Shown here one piece after another: positions 62,038 through 64,000 of a stretch of DNA of 64,000 nucleotides. Origin of the DNA: Arcicella rosea. GTDB lineage: Bacteria > Bacteroidota > Bacteroidia > Cytophagales > Spirosomataceae. The stretch covers positions 62,001-126,000 of the forward strand of contig NZ_JACHKT010000012.1 in the NCBI RefSeq assembly GCF_014204325.1. The letters are read 5' to 3'. The notes under the pieces were generated by a model. That model was not told where the DNA came from and did not search any database. It saw only the letters and a program-made list of their open reading frames with translations. Numbering within the stretch: position 1 is the stretch's first letter; the number at the start of each line of letters is the position of its first letter. The position numbers and the translations under genes are program-made.

Positions 62038-63117
62038 TTATTTTTTCATGACTTCAATCAAGGCTTCTACTTGCTCAACATTCACTGCGGCGAAATTAGC
62101 AATGCGTAGTTGAGAAGCTTTAAAGTCGCCATAACCTGAGCCTATGACTAAATTAGCATCTGCTTGTACTTGTTTGATAATATCTGCTGCCGACCTTCCA
62201 ACTACATTTACTACCACAACGGTCTGCGAACGATGTTCTGGATTTTTTACAAAAATCTCTAAAAAGTCTGATTTTTCAGCAAAGCTGTATAATAGTTTTG
62301 CTTTTCTTTCTGTCTCTTTTCTAATCGTTTCGATACCGATTTTATTCATGTCTTCGGCTACTTTACCTAACACATAAATCGCCATTACGTTTGGTGTTTC
62401 AGGCGTTTCAAATTTCTCAAAATTTTTGAATAAAGAAGGCAAACTATGATAAGTACCGATTTGATTTTCGTGCGTTTTCATGCGGTTTGACTTTTCCAAC
62501 ATCGCAGGATTGGCAATCCAACAGCCTAAACCTGCTGGCATTCCAAACGATTTTTGTACGGAAAAGAAAGCAGTATCAATGGTATTGAAATCTAAATCTG
62601 GATACGGAGCAGAAGAAACCATGTCAACCGCCACAAATTTATCTTTATTGGCACGTTTCAATTTATGAATTTCAGCAGGACGCATCTGTACACCCGACGA
62701 CGTTTCGTTGGCAGTAGTACAAATCAATTCTGAATACTCTGGAACAGTAATTTCGGCATAATCAAAACCTTCACCAAAAGGTTTTTCGTATTGATGAGCA
62801 TACTTGTTGAGTTCTTTCGAGAAATCGTAAAATTTCTTAGAAAAAGAACCATTGACCAAGTGAAAGCTTTCGTGTTCGACTGTATTTTGAATAATACGTT
62901 CCCAAATTTCAGTAGCAGAACCTGTAAAGAAAATACCATTTGATTCGGGAATGTCCATCAAAATACGCAATTGCTCAACTGTATGTTGATAAATACTACG
63001 AAACTGAGCAGAACGGTGCGAGATTGAGCCTAATTGAAGCTCAAAAGCATCTCTATAATGTTGTTCTACTGTAGGAAATAATTCGGCCGGGCCGGGGGTG
63101 AAGTATGTTTTACGCAT
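62038..63117 (-). CDS. serC: Class V aminotransferase, probable phosphoserine aminotransferase
   Basis: The 359-residue PLP enzyme begins KTYFTPGPAELFPTVEQHY and has ISHRSAQFRSIY, TTANETSSGVQ, VDMVSSAPYPDLDF, and the PLP lysine in FFSVQKSFGMPAGLGCW. This form fits SerC of the Cytophagales type, making phosphoserine from phosphohydroxypyruvate and glutamate; an alanine-glyoxylate type is the main alternative. Its ATG overlaps the end of the TOPRIM-like gene by 8 bases, so it may be translated from the same message. No serA is in view. Confidence 0.85.
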   Translation of the reverse strand: MRKTYFTPGPAELFPTVEQHYRDAFELQLGSISHRSAQFRSIYQHTVEQLRILMDIPESNGIFFTGSATEIWERIIQNTVEHESFHLVNGSFSKKFYDFSKELNKYAHQYEKPFGEGFDYAEITVPEYSELICTTANETSSGVQMRPAEIHKLKRANKDKFVAVDMVSSAPYPDLDFNTIDTAFFSVQKSFGMPAGLGCWIANPAMLEKSNRMKTHENQIGTYHSLPSLFKNFEKFETPETPNVMAIYVLGKVAEDMNKIGIETIRKETERKAKLLYSFAEKSDFLEIFVKNPEHRSQTVVVVNVVGRSAADIIKQVQADANLVIGSGYGDFKASQLRIANFAAVNVEQVEALIEVMKK

Positions 63118-63763
63118 GTATGGTTAAATCTTTAATCTTGTTCAGTAAATTATTGACATCAGCAAATTGCCTTCTTAACTCATTAATATCAAGTTGCTCT
63201 ATCAAAAGATAAGAGTTTTTCAATTTTCCGTATTTGACTTTCTTTATCTTTCCTCCTTTTTCATATTGAAAAAATTCCTGTAAGAGTGAATTCAGTACTT
63301 TATCTGGACTTTCAATACTCTCAGGTTTTACGTTTTGAATCAACGAAAACTCAGCCATCGGACTTTGAATGATTCTTTCGTATTGTTGAAAAGTACACTC
63401 AATAGCCTCTGGTTGAGAAAGTATCCATCCTTCCATCGCTTGAATCATAAAAAATACAGATTCCCTATACTCATCCAATTCATATTGTTTGATTAGAGTA
63501 TCTCTTTGGCTTTCATCTCCATCTAAATCCAAAAGAGCTAAAGTATTTGAGCTTACTCTTTTTTCAGATTTGATTGCTTTTAAAACACTGGTATAAGAAG
63601 CCTTGGTATCAATTTCAATACTTATATTATCAGTATTGTCTAAACCAGCAGATAATAATTGATGAAAACTCTCACGAAGTTTTTCACTATTATCAAAAGT
63701 ATCGGCACTGGCATTACTATTAGGATGAACGCCACCTTCTAATAAAATGCTTACTTCTACCAT
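63110..63763 (-). CDS. TOPRIM-like partner of an AAA ATPase (DUF4276-like)
   Basis: From the ATG at 63763 the 217-residue protein starts MVEVSILLEGGVHP. LLEGG near residue 8 and the acidic LLDLDGDESQRD near 84 are spaced like the E and DxD of TOPRIM nucleases. MIQAMEGWILSQPEAIE resembles the A-M-E-A/G-W-x-L block of DUF4276 proteins. Its start codon overlaps the ATPase stop (ATGGTAG), so the pair is coupled. ATPase plus TOPRIM pairs are typical of anti-phage modules (OLD, Gabija, PARIS kind); which one is not resolved. Confidence 0.6.
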   Translation of the reverse strand: MVEVSILLEGGVHPNSNASADTFDNSEKLRESFHQLLSAGLDNTDNISIEIDTKASYTSVLKAIKSEKRVSSNTLALLDLDGDESQRDTLIKQYELDEYRESVFFMIQAMEGWILSQPEAIECTFQQYERIIQSPMAEFSLIQNVKPESIESPDKVLNSLLQEFFQYEKGGKIKKVKYGKLKNSYLLIEQLDINELRRQFADVNNLLNKIKDLTIHA

Positions 63764-64000
63764 CGTTTTCCTCCAATTTGACCTCTTAGCCACATTTGTC
63801 CAGCTAAAAACTCTCCTTCCCAATCTGGAAAATCTTCTTCTGAAACCTTTTTTACAATCGTCTCATTCGCTTCATTCTTCTCAAAAATCATTAAATCTTC
63901 TAATTCAAAATCATTTAATAACAAAGGCGAATGTGTAGCAATAATCATTTGTGTACCGTTTTGAGCAGCATACTTAATGCCTCTTGAAATACCATAAATC
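63757..64000 (-). CDS. AAA_15/OLD-like ATPase, C-terminal part (runs off the window)
   Basis: Only the last 80 codons are inside the window. The frame is open to the edge; the visible part includes YGISRGIKYAAQNGTQMIIAT followed by THSPLLLNDFELED, which is the Walker B/H-loop region of SMC-like ATPases (ATHSP is the H-loop). Walker A must lie beyond position 64000. It is the upstream partner of the TOPRIM-like gene. Confidence 0.8.
   Translation of the reverse strand, partial: IYGISRGIKYAAQNGTQMIIATHSPLLLNDFELEDLMIFEKNEANETIVKKVSEEDFPDWEGEFLAGQMWLRGQIGGKRW

Overview
The window is one piece of an AT-rich Bacteroidota chromosome, most likely order Cytophagales (Emticicia, Arcicella and Runella-type relatives). 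This rests on -7 promoter boxes of the TAnnTTTG kind, the absence of clear Shine-Dalgarno sites, tandem DUF3857 secreted proteins, an AtoC-like regulator beside a MacB-type exporter, and a DUF4450 sugar-degrading protein. The genus is inference; no rRNA is present.

Layout. 1-21.8 kb is mostly housekeeping: dnaN, a secreted thioredoxin, a TerC protein, two identical tRNA-Val genes, ffh, pheT, an S41 protease, three tandem DUF3857/transglutaminase-like proteins, a LysE exporter, an ATPase/RloB pair that looks like an abortive-infection module, then priA and map. 21.8-31.1 kb is an accessory island, almost all on the minus strand. It holds small orphan membrane, lipoprotein and secreted proteins, two truncated toxin C-terminal fragments each followed by a candidate immunity gene, a broken IS110-family transposase, and at least four copies or fragments of that element's left end. 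I read it as a decaying polymorphic-toxin/immunity cassette array reworked by IS110 insertions.

31.3-39.6 kb returns to core metabolism: DPP-IV-like peptidase, LuxE-like acyl-protein synthetase, moaE, folA, purU, a GNAT enzyme and NADP-isocitrate dehydrogenase. 39.6-49.0 kb is a tripartite export cluster. Its transcription order is HlyD-type adaptor, TolC-type channel, ABC ATPase, two MacB/FtsX permeases, NtrC-type regulator, small membrane protein, histidine kinase. A plausible sigma-54 promoter lies in front. 49.7-55.5 kb carries a PIN-like protein, a lipoprotein, a field of hairpin repeats and a large DUF4450 protein. 55.6-64 kb has a GT39-like transferase, a FUSC membrane protein, a MocA-type oxidoreductase, a serC-like aminotransferase and, at the right edge, an ATPase plus TOPRIM-like pair whose reading frames overlap each other and serC.

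Three layers of non-coding structure cut across this. Four intergenic arrays share a 21-bp period (near 13.3, 30.9, 49.3 and 59.7 kb). A hairpin element occurs four times (3.3, 13.1, 37.8 and 60.7 kb) with compensatory changes in its stem. IS110 left ends of about 178 bp are reiterated in the island and may encode a bridge RNA. All functional names are from reading motifs by eye; no database search was run.
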